NCBI RefSeq assembly: GCF_003950295.1
Contig: NZ_RHNP01000006.1
Span: 17,035-81,034, forward strand
Length of the DNA: 64,000 nt
DNA from: Loigolactobacillus iwatensis
GTDB lineage: Bacteria > Bacillota > Bacilli > Lactobacillales > Lactobacillaceae
Reading direction: 5' to 3'
A program made the position numbers and the translations under genes. A model generated the notes under the pieces. The model saw only the letters and a list, made by a program, of their open reading frames with translations, searched no databases and was not told the DNA's origin. Positions 1 to 8,947 of the stretch are shown in pieces. Numbering within the stretch: the stretch's first letter is position 1; each line of letters starts with the position of its first letter.

Positions 1-2
1 GC

Positions 3-689
3 GTTAGTTATGGGTCGATCTTTGGGACGGTTGGCGATTTGATGAAAGCAAATCCAGTGATGGCTAAAGTATTAGGAACTGCAGCGGTTAATGTGGCCAA
101 CCGGACGGTAATTCTGAATTTCGCGGCTACACTGGCAATTATTTTTGCGGTGGTGGGCTCAATTCCAGCGATGATTACGCTTTTGAAACTCAATAGTGAT
201 GAACGTAAAGGTTGGCTGGAACAGATTCACGCCAAGCAGGTTTCCCGGGCTCGTTTGTACAGTAGTTACGTTGCCGTGGCGTTAATCAACGGCATAATGG
301 CGCTATTTTTAGGCGTTCTGGGCATGGCGATTTCAGGTACGGCCAGCATGACGCACCCACTCACCATTACACGAATTTTACGTGCCTTTGTGGGCTATTT
401 ACCTGCAGTACTCGTTGTTCTTGGAATTACGGCCGTGTTGGTCGGGCTGTTACCACGGCTACAAGCACTCAGTTGGGTAGTTCCAATCTACGGCGTCTTT
501 TCCCTATATTTAGGGGGCCTGTTTGATTTACCAAAATGGGCCAAGCAGTTAACTCCTTACGGCTGGGTTAACCGGGTGCCTTTAAGTGAAATTCAGTGGG
601 GAACTTTCTGGTGGATGACCGGGTTAGCGGCCGTTTTATTGCTGATTGGCTATTATTGTTACGCCCACCGCGATTTACTAGAAAATTAA
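3..689 (+). CDS. ABC-2 type multidrug exporter permease, 3' part (cut by window edge)
   Basis: The reading frame is open from base 3, so only the C-terminal 228 residues are visible and the true start lies outside the window. It shows at least five hydrophobic membrane segments, a cytoplasmic loop (KLNSDERKGWLEQIHAKQ) and a GNE-like closing region typical of large ABC-2 permeases of the tetronasin/multidrug type found in lactobacilli. Such permeases pair with an ATPase that would lie upstream. A TetR-family gene follows 119 bases downstream, the usual arrangement for a substrate-induced drug exporter. The substrate cannot be deduced. Family placement is by general similarity from memory, not a search. 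Confidence 0.75.
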   Translation, partial: VSYGSIFGTVGDLMKANPVMAKVLGTAAVNVANRTVILNFAATLAIIFAVVGSIPAMITLLKLNSDERKGWLEQIHAKQVSRARLYSSYVAVALINGIMALFLGVLGMAISGTASMTHPLTITRILRAFVGYLPAVLVVLGITAVLVGLLPRLQALSWVVPIYGVFSLYLGGLFDLPKWAKQLTPYGWVNRVPLSEIQWGTFWWMTGLAAVLLLIGYYCYAHRDLLEN

Positions 690-808
690 AACGAGTAAAA
701 TAAGAATAGTTTAGCGAGTTTGAAAAGGCCTTTAAACGGTCTTATCTAAAATTTGAATTTGCACGATTCTGCTGACACTTTAAACAACAAATAAAAGGTG
801 AGAAATTA

Positions 809-1456
809 ATGACGCAAACAAAGGAAGCCATTCCGAAAGATCCGGCCAAAATTCAACGAATTATGGAAAGCGCACTGCATATTTTTGCCCAAAAAGGTTA
901 TCGTGGCGCCAAAACAGAAAGTATTGCTCGCGTGGCCGAAGTATCAAAGGGTATCGTCTTTCGTTATTACGGGAATAAGGCGCAACTTTATTTGGCAACT
1001 TTAGAATTTGCGCTTAAACGCGTGATGGCTGCGGCTGATTATAGCGTTTGGACTAGCGCGGTTGATCTGACGGACATGGTGGTTAAGGCCACACGTTACA
1101 AGATTCAGCTGCAACTGCAGTTTCCCGATGAATTTGAGCTTTCCATGAGTGCTTATGCCCCCAGTGATGATTTGCCCGCCGCACTGAAGACTAAGATTGC
1201 GAAAATGTACACGCAAAAAACCAGTGACGCAATCGATATGTTACTAGAGCCTGTTTTAAAACGATTGAACCTGCGCCCAGGAATTACGATTGAAGACATT
1301 CAGCACATGATGGACATGGTGGTTACCGCTATTGGCCAAGAATCCAGCGCCTTCATGAAAAAGCACCCCCACGCGACCATTGCCGAGTTTGATGAGATCA
1401 TTGATCACGCCAAACGTTATTTAGATATCCTCCAAAATGGATTTATTGCGAAATAA
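809..1456 (+). CDS. TetR/AcrR family transcriptional regulator
   Basis: A 215-residue protein with an N-terminal helix-turn-helix (about residues 14-60, including FAQKGYRGAKTESIARVAEV followed by SKGIVFRYYGNK), which is the TetR signature. The C-terminal two thirds is helical and would bind ligand and dimerise. The start ATG has an AAAGGTGAG ribosome binding site nine bases upstream. It follows the ABC permease in the same direction and most likely represses that exporter and itself. It is followed by a strong terminator at 1513-1557. The ligand is unknown. Confidence 0.88.
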   Translation: MTQTKEAIPKDPAKIQRIMESALHIFAQKGYRGAKTESIARVAEVSKGIVFRYYGNKAQLYLATLEFALKRVMAAADYSVWTSAVDLTDMVVKATRYKIQLQLQFPDEFELSMSAYAPSDDLPAALKTKIAKMYTQKTSDAIDMLLEPVLKRLNLRPGITIEDIQHMMDMVVTAIGQESSAFMKKHPHATIAEFDEIIDHAKRYLDILQNGFIAK

Positions 1457-1512
1457 GGGGTTCCTCCTGTTGATTGACCGAATCACGATAATTGTGACCT
1501 AAAAATGAAAAT

Positions 1513-1557
1513 AAAATCCCCACTATTGGAATTGGTCCAGTAGTGGGGATTTTATTT
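1513..1557 (+). terminator. Rho-independent terminator after tetR
   Basis: An 18-bp stem (AAAATCCCCACTATTGGA paired with TCCAGTAGTGGGGATTTT, one wobble pair) with a five-base loop, followed by a T-rich tail. It closes the exporter/TetR transcript. Confidence 0.9.
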
Positions 1558-1574
1558 TGGTTGGCCAAGCGATC

Positions 1575-2296
1575 GTTAAACCAAGGTGCCTTTTGCCTTA
1601 GTTGAATGGACAACGTATGTAGCATCAAAGGATATTAACATTCTTTGCTAATATCCTTCCTCTATCGCGGAGTAGTAGGTTATACGCCATAATCTGAACG
1701 CTTTTTCCTCTTTTCTGAAACGTGTTAAAAAAGGCAGATTATTGCGTATAGCTACGCTAGTCGAACGATCCGCTGCGCGTCTCTTTTCGTCTAGCTGCCA
1801 TGTTTCTTGCGGTGACCGAGACGAACTTAGTCGCGGAAACACAGTTATGGACTTTATAACTGTGCTCCCTAGTTTTTGCCACAAGAATGGACAACGTTCG
1901 TAGCATCAAAGAATATTAGCGTTCTTCGCTGCGATTCGGACTTTGGTTCATTCTAGTCCGATCGACATCGTAAGCGAAGCTAGTAATATTCCTCCTTCAT
2001 TGCGAAGTAGTAGGCTATATTCCATAATCTGAACGCCTTTTTCCTCTCTTCTGAAACGTGTTTGAAAAAGCAGATTATTGCGTATAGCTACGCCAGTCGA
2101 ACGATTCGCTGCGCGACTCTTATCGCCTAGCTAGGCTATACTCCATAATCTAACCGCTTTTTCCCTCTCTTTTCTGAAACGTGTTAAAAAAGGCAGATTA
2201 TTGCGTATAGCTACGCTAGTCGAACGATCCGCTGCGCGTCTCTTTTCGTCTAGCTAGGCTATACTCCATAATCTGAACGCCTTTTTTAACACTCTC
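1575..2296. repeat. Cluster of tandem family-A intergenic palindromic elements
   Basis: No gene is present here. The stretch is built from several copies of a modular repeat whose end-to-start junction occurs three times (about 1690-1755, 2023-2092 and 2144-2213), each reading roughly AATCTGAACGCTTTTT, a CT-rich spacer, then GTGTTTGAAAAAGCAGATTAT or its degenerate form. Internal hairpin modules include CACAGTTA/TAACTGTG near 1841-1865 and CGGACT/AGTCCG near 1927-1960. The arms AGATTAT at 1736-1742 and ATAATCT at 2024-2030 pair perfectly. The same modules recur near 4.5, 42.5, 61.8 and 63.2 kb. Apparent open frames across it are artefacts of the repeat. Confidence 0.85.
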
Positions 2297-2300
2297 TAAT

Positions 2301-2630
2301 TTAATTAATAAAAGTATTCCGATTATGAATGTAGGCCATTTCATCAAAGACCAGGTGCTGTTGTAATTGTTCGGCCAATTCAGTTGATAGCCGACCAGAA
2401 GTCATTGCTTGTTGAAAAAATTCGTATTCCGCGTGAAAAACTTGGAGAAAAAGTCCGTACATGACGTTGTTTGAGGGTGCCGGTAAATTCATTCGCCGGT
2501 GCCGCTCACGGTAAAATCGTTGGACAACGTGTAATTCCTGAGCGAGATTCTTATGCTTAAATTCTTCCAGAGCTGTCATGGCCGCTGTAAAACCAGCTTC
2601 CTCAAGGGGACGAATATCTTCGTGGTGCAT
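2301..2630 (-). pseudogene. Detached C-terminal tail of the CPA1 antiporter
   Basis: A 109-residue charged, helical, soluble segment beginning MHHEDIRPLEEAGFTAAM. It lies in exactly the same frame as the antiporter upstream: after the antiporter stop codon come four sense codons (Lys-Ala-Phe-Glu) and then this methionine, so one TAA at 2643-2645 separates the two. No good ribosome binding site precedes it. Joined, the protein would be about 663 residues, the usual length of bacterial YjcE/NhaP-type CPA1 exchangers with a cytoplasmic C-terminal tail. It is best read as the tail of an interrupted gene, though separate translation by coupling or stop readthrough is possible. Confidence 0.7.
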
Positions 2631-2642
2631 TTCAAAAGCTTT

Positions 2643-4292
2643 TTACCAGTAAAGCTGTTCTGAAATCAGTGGTGAAGTAAAAAACATATTTTCACCGACC
2701 CGTAATTCACGGCGTCTGGCGGTTTGAATACCAAAACGAATTCGTAGAAAAATATTTTTCAAGAGATTACTGGAAACCGTGAATAGACTCAGATCCAAAA
2801 AGCGTTTGTAATAATAACTTTCCGCAGACGTAATTTTACCTGCTTTGCGTAACTTGGCGATGGCTTCATGTTCAGCAGCGTTAGCGACTAGCAAAATTCG
2901 CCGTTCTTGGCGGGGGTGGCGTAAGTGATTTTGGGTAAGCTGTTGACTAATGGTATCAATAACAATCGAGGCTTCCGCGGGATGTTCTTGATTGTTACGA
3001 ATGGCCTTAATACCGGCAATAATCATTTCGCGGGTCCACCATTTCAGGTCATTGGTTTCGGTTGACGCGGTTCCTTTTACAATCTTGGGTAATAAAATTG
3101 TGGACAGCAGCAGGCTAAGCAAAATAACAACGGTGGCAATAAAAATTAACGAAGAACGTGCCGCAAACGGTTGGCCGTGGATACGTTCAGGTAGTAAAAA
3201 GGCCAGTGACAGTGAGATTGTGCCACTAATACCACTGAACGCCATCAGCCAACTGTCCCGCCAGCGGTGTTTGCTGGAAATGTGCATCCAAACTAAGTAA
3301 CGGGTCCACAGTAAACGCAGGCCAAATTTTATCACGTAAAGTACGACCCCGGCCAGAATAAGTAACCAGATTAAGCCTGGTTGGCCGGCTAAGATTTGTG
3401 CGATCACCGTTGGCAGGGAAACGCCGAGTAATACAAAAACAATGCCGGATAAAAGTCCGGTAATCATTTCCCAAACATTGGCACGAACAAGTTGCACGCG
3501 ACTGGAAGTTAAGCGAAGTTTGTCCTGTTCTGATCCTTGAACTAGGCCGGCCGCAACAACTGCCAGGATTCCAGAAAAGTGTAGCTGTTGGGCGACAAAA
3601 TAAATTAAAAACGGCATGATTAAATCCAGTGTCACTATAATTAGAGGCGTATCGTCAGCCAAACTGATTAACGAGCGAAAAATTGAGCGCGTTACTAAAC
3701 CAATAATGACACCAATGACGAGACCGCCAATAAATTCGGCGGCAAAAGTGGTTAAGGCCGTTCTAAATGAAAAAGCACCAGTCGTGAAGGCCACTAATGA
3801 AAGGTCAAAAATAACAATACCCGAAGCATCGTTAAACAAGGATTCATTTTTTAGAATAGTCAGCGGTATTTTAAAATCAGGATTCTCCGGTGCTAAAGCA
3901 CTAACGGCCGCCGCGTCAGTAGGCGTAACAATCGCACCTAAGGCAAACGCCAGCGTTAGGGGGATGAAGCTAAACAAGCCATGAAGTACCGGGCCAACAA
4001 TTAGCACGGTGACAACAACCAGCATAATGGCCAACGAGAAAATATTAATGGCGCCGCGACCAATCCAATACCGTGAAGCAGATTGCGCCTCGTCGTAAAG
4101 TAATGGCGCGATGACTAGCAAAATAAAGAGACTAGGGTCGAAAGTGAAATTTCGAAATATGGGAAAAATAGCGAGCACAATTCCCAGACCAATTAAATAA
4201 ATTGGAAGTGGCACTTTGGCAAAATGGCGAAAGATAATATTGGCCACAATTACCGCTAATAAAAGCGATAAAATGAAGAAAAGTGTAGACAT
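2643..4292 (-). CDS. CPA1-family Na+/H+ antiporter, membrane domain, stopped early
   Basis: A 549-residue protein with about twelve hydrophobic segments in residues 1-400. It carries the CPA1 core: the TPTDAAAVSAL segment near residue 125 and the KNESLFNDASGIV segment near residue 148, which hold the paired Asp/Asn ion-binding residues. It would exchange cytoplasmic Na+ or K+ for external protons at the plasma membrane. The start has a strong AAGGAGG site. Residues 400-549 begin the cytoplasmic tail, but a TAA ends the frame and a same-frame continuation of 109 residues follows. The transport domain is intact, so a truncated but active exchanger is plausible. Confidence 0.88.
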   Translation of the reverse strand: MSTLFFILSLLLAVIVANIIFRHFAKVPLPIYLIGLGIVLAIFPIFRNFTFDPSLFILLVIAPLLYDEAQSASRYWIGRGAINIFSLAIMLVVVTVLIVGPVLHGLFSFIPLTLAFALGAIVTPTDAAAVSALAPENPDFKIPLTILKNESLFNDASGIVIFDLSLVAFTTGAFSFRTALTTFAAEFIGGLVIGVIIGLVTRSIFRSLISLADDTPLIIVTLDLIMPFLIYFVAQQLHFSGILAVVAAGLVQGSEQDKLRLTSSRVQLVRANVWEMITGLLSGIVFVLLGVSLPTVIAQILAGQPGLIWLLILAGVVLYVIKFGLRLLWTRYLVWMHISSKHRWRDSWLMAFSGISGTISLSLAFLLPERIHGQPFAARSSLIFIATVVILLSLLLSTILLPKIVKGTASTETNDLKWWTREMIIAGIKAIRNNQEHPAEASIVIDTISQQLTQNHLRHPRQERRILLVANAAEHEAIAKLRKAGKITSAESYYYKRFLDLSLFTVSSNLLKNIFLRIRFGIQTARRRELRVGENMFFTSPLISEQLYW

Positions 4293-4476
4293 GAGTAGGC
4301 CCTCCTTCTGAAAATGAATAATCTTTAAGTCGCATTTTACCAGTACTTACGCAGGTCTGGGTAGTGTTTAGAAAATACTTTTATTAGAATTTACTAGATT
4401 GATTTGGTTTATCCTAGTTCGATCGACAACGTCAGAAATCCTCAGAAGCTGGGCGCTTTTTCCTCTCTTCTGAAAC

Positions 4477-4691
4477 GTGTTTGAAAAAGCAGCTTCTTCC
4501 GGTTGCCATGTTTCAACTTGGCGGTTTTTTGCCTTAGTTGAATGGACAACGTATGAAACATCAAGATTATTAGCGGTTGTAGCTAATAATCCTCAATTGC
4601 GGAATAGTAGCTACAACCGCCAAATCATCTGTTTCACAGATAATTCGTCAGTTTAGGCTAATCCTCAGAAGCTAAACGCTTTTTCAAACAC
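4477..4691. repeat. Family-A palindromic element abutting the ABC permease stop codon
   Basis: A complete 215-nt copy bounded by GTGTTTGAAAAAGC (from 4477) and GCTTTTTCAAACAC (to 4691). The next arms, AGCTTCT (4491-4497) and AGAAGCT (4667-4673), pair perfectly and differ from the AGATTC/GAATCT version seen elsewhere. An inner hairpin pairs GCGGTTGTAGCTA with TAGCTACAACCGC (about 4576-4622). The element ends one base before the stop codon of the minus-strand permease, so it forms the 3' end of that operon's transcript. The stretch 4350-4476 before it holds a degenerate partner module (GTGTTTAGAAAATAC near 4359). Confidence 0.85.
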
Positions 4692-4692
4692 T

Positions 4693-7347
4693 CTAATCAT
4701 TTGCCTTCAGTGCCGCGAGCATATCGATATGTTTTAAATTAAAGTGGGTGGCAATGAGGACGATTGCCGAAAAGACGAAGGTCATTAGGCCAGCAATCAC
4801 GTAACTAGAACCGTGAATAATTAATGGAAAGACGATCGTATCGGAGGACGCCAATTTTAGAATTGCCCACGTTAAAGCATTGCCGACTCCAAAACCAAAT
4901 AGCGTGCCAAATAGGGTTAGAATAATGTTTTCTCGGACAATGTACATTGTCACTTCATTGTCAAAGAAACCGAGAACCTTAATTGTGGAAAGTTCGCGCA
5001 TTCGTTCGGAAATGTTGATGTTGGTTAAATTGTATAGGACAACGAAGACCAGGGTGCCAGATAAAACGATAAAGATGAGGACGACTGAATTAAGGCTGGC
5101 CGTTGTCTTATTTTGTTGTGCAATTTGGCTTTTAACTGAAGTTGTGCGGATCACTGATTGCACCTTGTGTAAATTCTTGGTCAATTGTTCCAGTGAGTGA
5201 TCGTTGGTTTTAACCAAGTAAGTGTTGGCCGGACTGCTCGTTGCAGCGACTTGTTTGTAATATTTGGCCGTCATGTAAACGTTGTGGCCGATGTAGTTGG
5301 CGCCAATTTGACTGACGCGTAGGCGAACGAACTTACCGTTAGCCAGCTGCATGGTCAAATGATCGCCAGGATTAATATGGTAGAGTTCCGCCAGATGCTG
5401 GCTGATCACGGCGCCCTGATTTGTTAGATCAACCGGCGCTTTTCCGGCGGGTTTAAGCGTCACGTACTGGGCAAACTTTTTCGCGTTGCTGGTTACGAAT
5501 AAACTGGCGTTTTGATCAGTTGTACTGGCTTTTTTGAACGTGACTTGTTTACTGAAAACAGGCAAAGTATGTTTAACGGCATTACTTTTTTTCAGTACCG
5601 TTTGGGCCGCATTTGGGTGCGCGGCGTTGGTTTTTGCGTTTAGCGTCACCACCAAATCGTAATGCATGATCTCGCTAAATTGTTTCTCCACCGGCGCAGA
5701 AATTGAGTCCTTGAGCCCAAAGCCAGCCAACATTAGGCCGGTACAGCCGGCAATTCCCAAAATGGTTAGAATCATTCGCGATTTATAGCGAAATAGATTT
5801 CGGTAAGTAATTTTTTGGTTAAAACTAAAGCGGGACCAAAGTGGTGTAATTCGTTCAAGCAAAATACGTTTGCCAACCTTTGGCGCCTTAGCAACTAAGA
5901 GTTCAGCCGGCTTCTCCCGTAAATCACGTAAAAGCGTTCCTAATGAAGACCCCAGTGTTGCAATTAAGGCCGCAATGGTGGCAAGAATGATTGGTGTAAA
6001 GTAAAAATGCAGCGGATAATCCGTGAAAATATAACGCGCCTTTAAAATTGTAAAGACGACAACGGGTAATAATTTAGCACCAATGAGGACACCTAAAACA
6101 ACACCGGTGAAGGCGGCCAAAAAGGCGTAAAGAATGTATTTCACCGCAATCTCACTGTTGCGGTAACCCAGGGCTTTAAGCGTGCCGATCTCCTTTCGCT
6201 TTTCTTCAACCATGCGTGTCATTGAAGTGAAGGTAATCAGAATTGCAATGAAGAAAAAGAAAACTGGGAAAATATTAGCGATCGCGTCAATTCGGTCCGC
6301 CAAGCTTTGAAATTCAGCGAAACCAGGATTGGTTTGGCGATCATTTAAAAGGTAAGTTGGTTTTGCCAAGTTGGTGTTTTTAGTTTTGGCTGCCGTTAAT
6401 TTCTGTTTAGCAGCGGTTAATTGTTTTTGCTGCCCAGCCAGGGTGGCTTGTTGGGCCTGTAATTGCTGCCCAGCAGTAGACTGCCGTTGGTTAGCGCTGG
6501 TTAAGGCTGCCAGTTGCTGCTTTAATTGCGTGTTAGCGGCAGTTAATCTCGTTTGTTGGTTTTGGAGTTTTTGTTCATTTTTAGCGATGTTGGAGTTGGC
6601 CATCGCTTGCAGCTCAACCTTTCGCGATTGAGCGCGGTTAGCAAAAAGGGGCCGTAACTGATCCATTTTTTTGTTTAATTTTGTTTGGTAAGCAGTGGAA
6701 AAAGCGTTCATTTTATCTAGATCGCTAAAACGCACGGACATAAGTGAATAAGCCTGAGTTTTGAAGGCAGATTTAGGTAAATAGGCAAACCCATCAATTT
6801 GGCCGTCGCCGATGGTGGTAACGCCACGCTCGTCGTTATCAATGTAAAGTGGTGACTGGACGAAGCCAACGACCTGATAGCTTTGCCGTTTTAATTGTTG
6901 GTTATTAATTTTGAGTGTGCTACCGAGCTTTAACTTTTTACTAGCCAATTTTTGATCAACGACAATTTCCGAAGATTTCTTTGGCAAACGGCCTTTGGTT
7001 GGCGTCAGGCGATTCTGTTTTTGACCCAGTGAATAAACTTGAATGTCCTTTTGGTTTGCCTTGTCTAAGTAAGGAAAACTATAGCCTAATTCGACATGGG
7101 CGTGCTTCAGTTGTTTAACGAGTGCGCGATCCTTTTGGGTTAGACCACCAGTCGAAATAATCTGTAAGTCGGATAACTGTTTTTGTTGAATAAATTGATT
7201 GCCCGTTGCTTCAAGATCCGGGCCGATAGATTTAATGCCAACAAAAAGTAAAACACCCATCAAAATAATGAGAATGATCGAAATAAAGCGACCTAGTGAC
7301 GCCTTAATGTCGCGAAAAGATGATTTGAGGTAAACGTTATTTTTCAT
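4693..7347 (-). CDS. Large FtsX-type ABC transporter permease
   Basis: An 884-residue membrane protein. One segment lies near the N-terminus (residues 17-38), followed by an extracellular domain of about 330 residues whose last part (roughly 240-330) is a Gln/Leu/Lys-rich coiled coil. Then come three membrane segments with the FtsX signature (RMVEEKRKEIGTLKALGYRN near 380), a further pair of domains, and a second FtsX module at the C-terminus (ISERMRELSTIKVLGFFDNE). This duplicated-FtsX layout is typical of lactobacillar permeases acting with a LolD/MacB-like ATPase, here encoded ten bases upstream. Likely role is export or envelope-linked mechanotransmission; the substrate is unknown. The weak AGGTG ribosome site suggests coupling to the ATPase gene. 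Confidence 0.88.
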   Translation of the reverse strand: MKNNVYLKSSFRDIKASLGRFISIILIILMGVLLFVGIKSIGPDLEATGNQFIQQKQLSDLQIISTGGLTQKDRALVKQLKHAHVELGYSFPYLDKANQKDIQVYSLGQKQNRLTPTKGRLPKKSSEIVVDQKLASKKLKLGSTLKINNQQLKRQSYQVVGFVQSPLYIDNDERGVTTIGDGQIDGFAYLPKSAFKTQAYSLMSVRFSDLDKMNAFSTAYQTKLNKKMDQLRPLFANRAQSRKVELQAMANSNIAKNEQKLQNQQTRLTAANTQLKQQLAALTSANQRQSTAGQQLQAQQATLAGQQKQLTAAKQKLTAAKTKNTNLAKPTYLLNDRQTNPGFAEFQSLADRIDAIANIFPVFFFFIAILITFTSMTRMVEEKRKEIGTLKALGYRNSEIAVKYILYAFLAAFTGVVLGVLIGAKLLPVVVFTILKARYIFTDYPLHFYFTPIILATIAALIATLGSSLGTLLRDLREKPAELLVAKAPKVGKRILLERITPLWSRFSFNQKITYRNLFRYKSRMILTILGIAGCTGLMLAGFGLKDSISAPVEKQFSEIMHYDLVVTLNAKTNAAHPNAAQTVLKKSNAVKHTLPVFSKQVTFKKASTTDQNASLFVTSNAKKFAQYVTLKPAGKAPVDLTNQGAVISQHLAELYHINPGDHLTMQLANGKFVRLRVSQIGANYIGHNVYMTAKYYKQVAATSSPANTYLVKTNDHSLEQLTKNLHKVQSVIRTTSVKSQIAQQNKTTASLNSVVLIFIVLSGTLVFVVLYNLTNINISERMRELSTIKVLGFFDNEVTMYIVRENIILTLFGTLFGFGVGNALTWAILKLASSDTIVFPLIIHGSSYVIAGLMTFVFSAIVLIATHFNLKHIDMLAALKAND

Positions 7348-7357
7348 TTAATAACAC

Positions 7358-8062
7358 CTACCATTCAAGCTGACTAACAGGTAGCGGGTTTTCGTTAATC
7401 CGAATTGATTTAACCTTGGCGTCATTGATCTGAATCACGCGATCGGCAATTTGCGCAATCGCCGAATTATGCGTAATGATGATCGTTGTTTTATTCAACT
7501 GCTTACTGGCGTTTTCCAATAATTGGAGGACTTGTTTACCAGTTTCAAAATCCAGCGCGCCGGTTGGTTCATCGCAGAGTAGCAGCTTAGGATTCTTGGC
7601 CAGTGCCCGAGCAATCGCCACGCGCTGCTGCTCGCCACCTGATAGTTGTGCTGGAAAATTCACTTGCTGGCGCTCAAGGCCCACTTGTTTGAGTACATCT
7701 TCGGCCGGCAAGGCATCAGTAGCGACAGCAGTTGCCAGTTCGACGTTCTCTTTGGCGGTTAAATTTGGCACTAAGTTATAGAACTGAAAAATAAAACCAA
7801 CGTCAGTTCTACGGTAGGCCGTCAATGAATGCTGATCGTATTTGGCAATATCCTGCTGGTTGATAATGATTTGACCAGAAGTCGGCGAGTCCATCCCACC
7901 TAGAATATTGAGCAAGGTAGTTTTTCCAGCGCCACTAGGACCAAGGATCACAACGAGTTCGCCTTCATTAACTGTAAAGTTGATATCATTATTGGCTAAG
8001 ACAGTGGTGGTACCAGTCTGGAACGCCTTAGTTGCGTGTTTTATTTCAATAAAATTTGTCAT
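7358..8062 (-). CDS. ABC transporter ATPase, LolD/MacB-like
   Basis: A 234-residue nucleotide-binding subunit with Walker A (GPSGAGKTT, about residues 42-50), the signature LSGGEQQRVAIARAL, Walker B with catalytic Glu (LLLCDEPTGAL) and the H-loop (TIIITHN). The sequence class (FQFYNLVPNLTAKENVELA) is that of ATPases driving FtsX-type permeases. Start ATG has GCAGGAGGT upstream. First gene of a two-gene operon with the 884-residue permease. Just upstream on the minus strand lie two ACTTTAA-type half-sites (8083-8100), possibly a regulator site. Confidence 0.93.
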   Translation of the reverse strand: MTNFIEIKHATKAFQTGTTTVLANNDINFTVNEGELVVILGPSGAGKTTLLNILGGMDSPTSGQIIINQQDIAKYDQHSLTAYRRTDVGFIFQFYNLVPNLTAKENVELATAVATDALPAEDVLKQVGLERQQVNFPAQLSGGEQQRVAIARALAKNPKLLLCDEPTGALDFETGKQVLQLLENASKQLNKTTIIITHNSAIAQIADRVIQINDAKVKSIRINENPLPVSQLEW

Positions 8063-8274
8063 TTAGAAACCTCCTGCTTAGTACTTTAAGTCTACTTTAA
8101 AAGGACACGTGATAAAAGGCTTACATCATTATTGCTGACGTCTGTGAGTGAGAAATAGTTAATCGAGTAGTAAAGGATAATTAAATTTATGCTTTATGCT
8201 TTGCGTATTCACAAAAGAGCAACGTTTAACGCTATAATATCATTTTTAAACATAAAATAATCACAAAATTGGCA

Positions 8275-8384
8275 TTGATATAAAGCGCTTTTATTACTAT
8301 ACTAATTATGTTAAGTAACAACAAAAATAGCTTAGTGATATACCTTAAAGAAAAGCTAACTTCATTCAAGGTTGGCCTTTTTTT
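8275..8384 (+). ncRNA. Candidate short terminated transcript (promoter plus terminator, no gene)
   Basis: A sigma-A-like promoter (TTGATA at 8275-8280, 18-bp spacer, TATACT at 8299-8304) is followed about 50 bases later by a hairpin (GCTAACTT 8355-8362 with AAGGTTGGC 8368-8376, one bulged base) and a run of seven T. No open frame lies between. The spacer contains AAAGCGCTTTTA, a weak match to a catabolite-responsive element. It could be a small RNA of about 75 nt or an attenuated leader for the DUF1801 gene. The rest of 8063-8590 holds only this and a family-B repeat. Confidence 0.35.
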
Positions 8385-8417
8385 AGTGACCAGATTTTCA
8401 CGCCGATTAATTTGGTA

Positions 8418-8497
8418 GGGAGTGGAACAAAAGTCGGTTTTGGGCTTACGTTCTAGAGTAATGTTCGGTAAGCGGCTAGGATTTTTGTTCCACTCTC
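8418..8497. repeat. Family-B palindromic element
   Basis: An 80-nt copy whose arms GGAACAAAA (8424-8432) and TTTTGTTCC (8483-8491) pair. The corresponding arms in the copy near 25.95 kb are GGGACAAAA and TTTTGTCCC, a compensated change. The centre holds the family-B core CTTACGTTCTAGAGTAATGT. It lies upstream of the DUF1801 gene. Confidence 0.8.
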
Positions 8498-8590
8498 TGG
8501 CAGTAAATTTTTAGTGATGAAATACTGGTATAAAGGGTGTTCCGTGATTATTCTAAAACGAAACACAGGGTTATTTAAGGAGACGATAAC

Positions 8591-8947
8591 GTGCCAAAAA
8601 AACCAGAAGTAGCAGACGTTACTGATTATATTAATAAAGCAGTACCACAGGCGCAACCACTATTGGGTCAACTGCGAACCATTGTAAAGACTGATTTACC
8701 GACCGCCGAAGAAAAAATTAGTTGGGGCCAGCCTTTCTATCTACTCGGGAAAAAACGGGTTAGTTTTGCCGCCTATAAGGCCCACGTTAGTTTTACAAGC
8801 GCAGATGACCTGCCAGAGGCCATTCGCCAAAAGGCCGAGCACACTGGGTACACAACTGGGCAAAAGCGCATTAATATTACTTTTTCCCAGCCAGTACCAA
8901 CGGATCTAATTCACGAGTTATTGGAAAACATCCTAAAAGATAGTTAG
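8591..8947 (+). CDS. DUF1801 / YdhG-like protein
   Basis: A 118-residue soluble protein that fits the DUF1801 fold: DVTDYINKAVPQAQPLLGQLR, then EEKISWGQPFYLLGKKRVSF and a C-terminal ITFSQPVPTDLIHELL. Members are small single-domain proteins of unknown biochemical role, some related to iron-chaperone-like proteins. It starts at GTG with AAGGAG eight bases upstream. It stands alone between a family-B repeat and the EF-P gene. Function not assigned. Confidence 0.75.
   Translation: MPKKPEVADVTDYINKAVPQAQPLLGQLRTIVKTDLPTAEEKISWGQPFYLLGKKRVSFAAYKAHVSFTSADDLPEAIRQKAEHTGYTTGQKRINITFSQPVPTDLIHELLENILKDS

Noticed and set aside
1648..1884. Open frame across the family-A cluster
   Set aside because: Composed of repeat modules; the matching copy near 61.7-61.9 kb also gives a frame by chance.
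6371..6631. Cysteine-rich plus-strand frame opposite the ABC permease
   Set aside because: Antisense shadow of the Gln/Ala-rich coiled coil; no ribosome site.
8081..8100. ACTTTAA half-sites as a copy of the MerR box
   Set aside because: They do not form the palindrome seen at 28392 and 31039; two or more mismatches in each arm.
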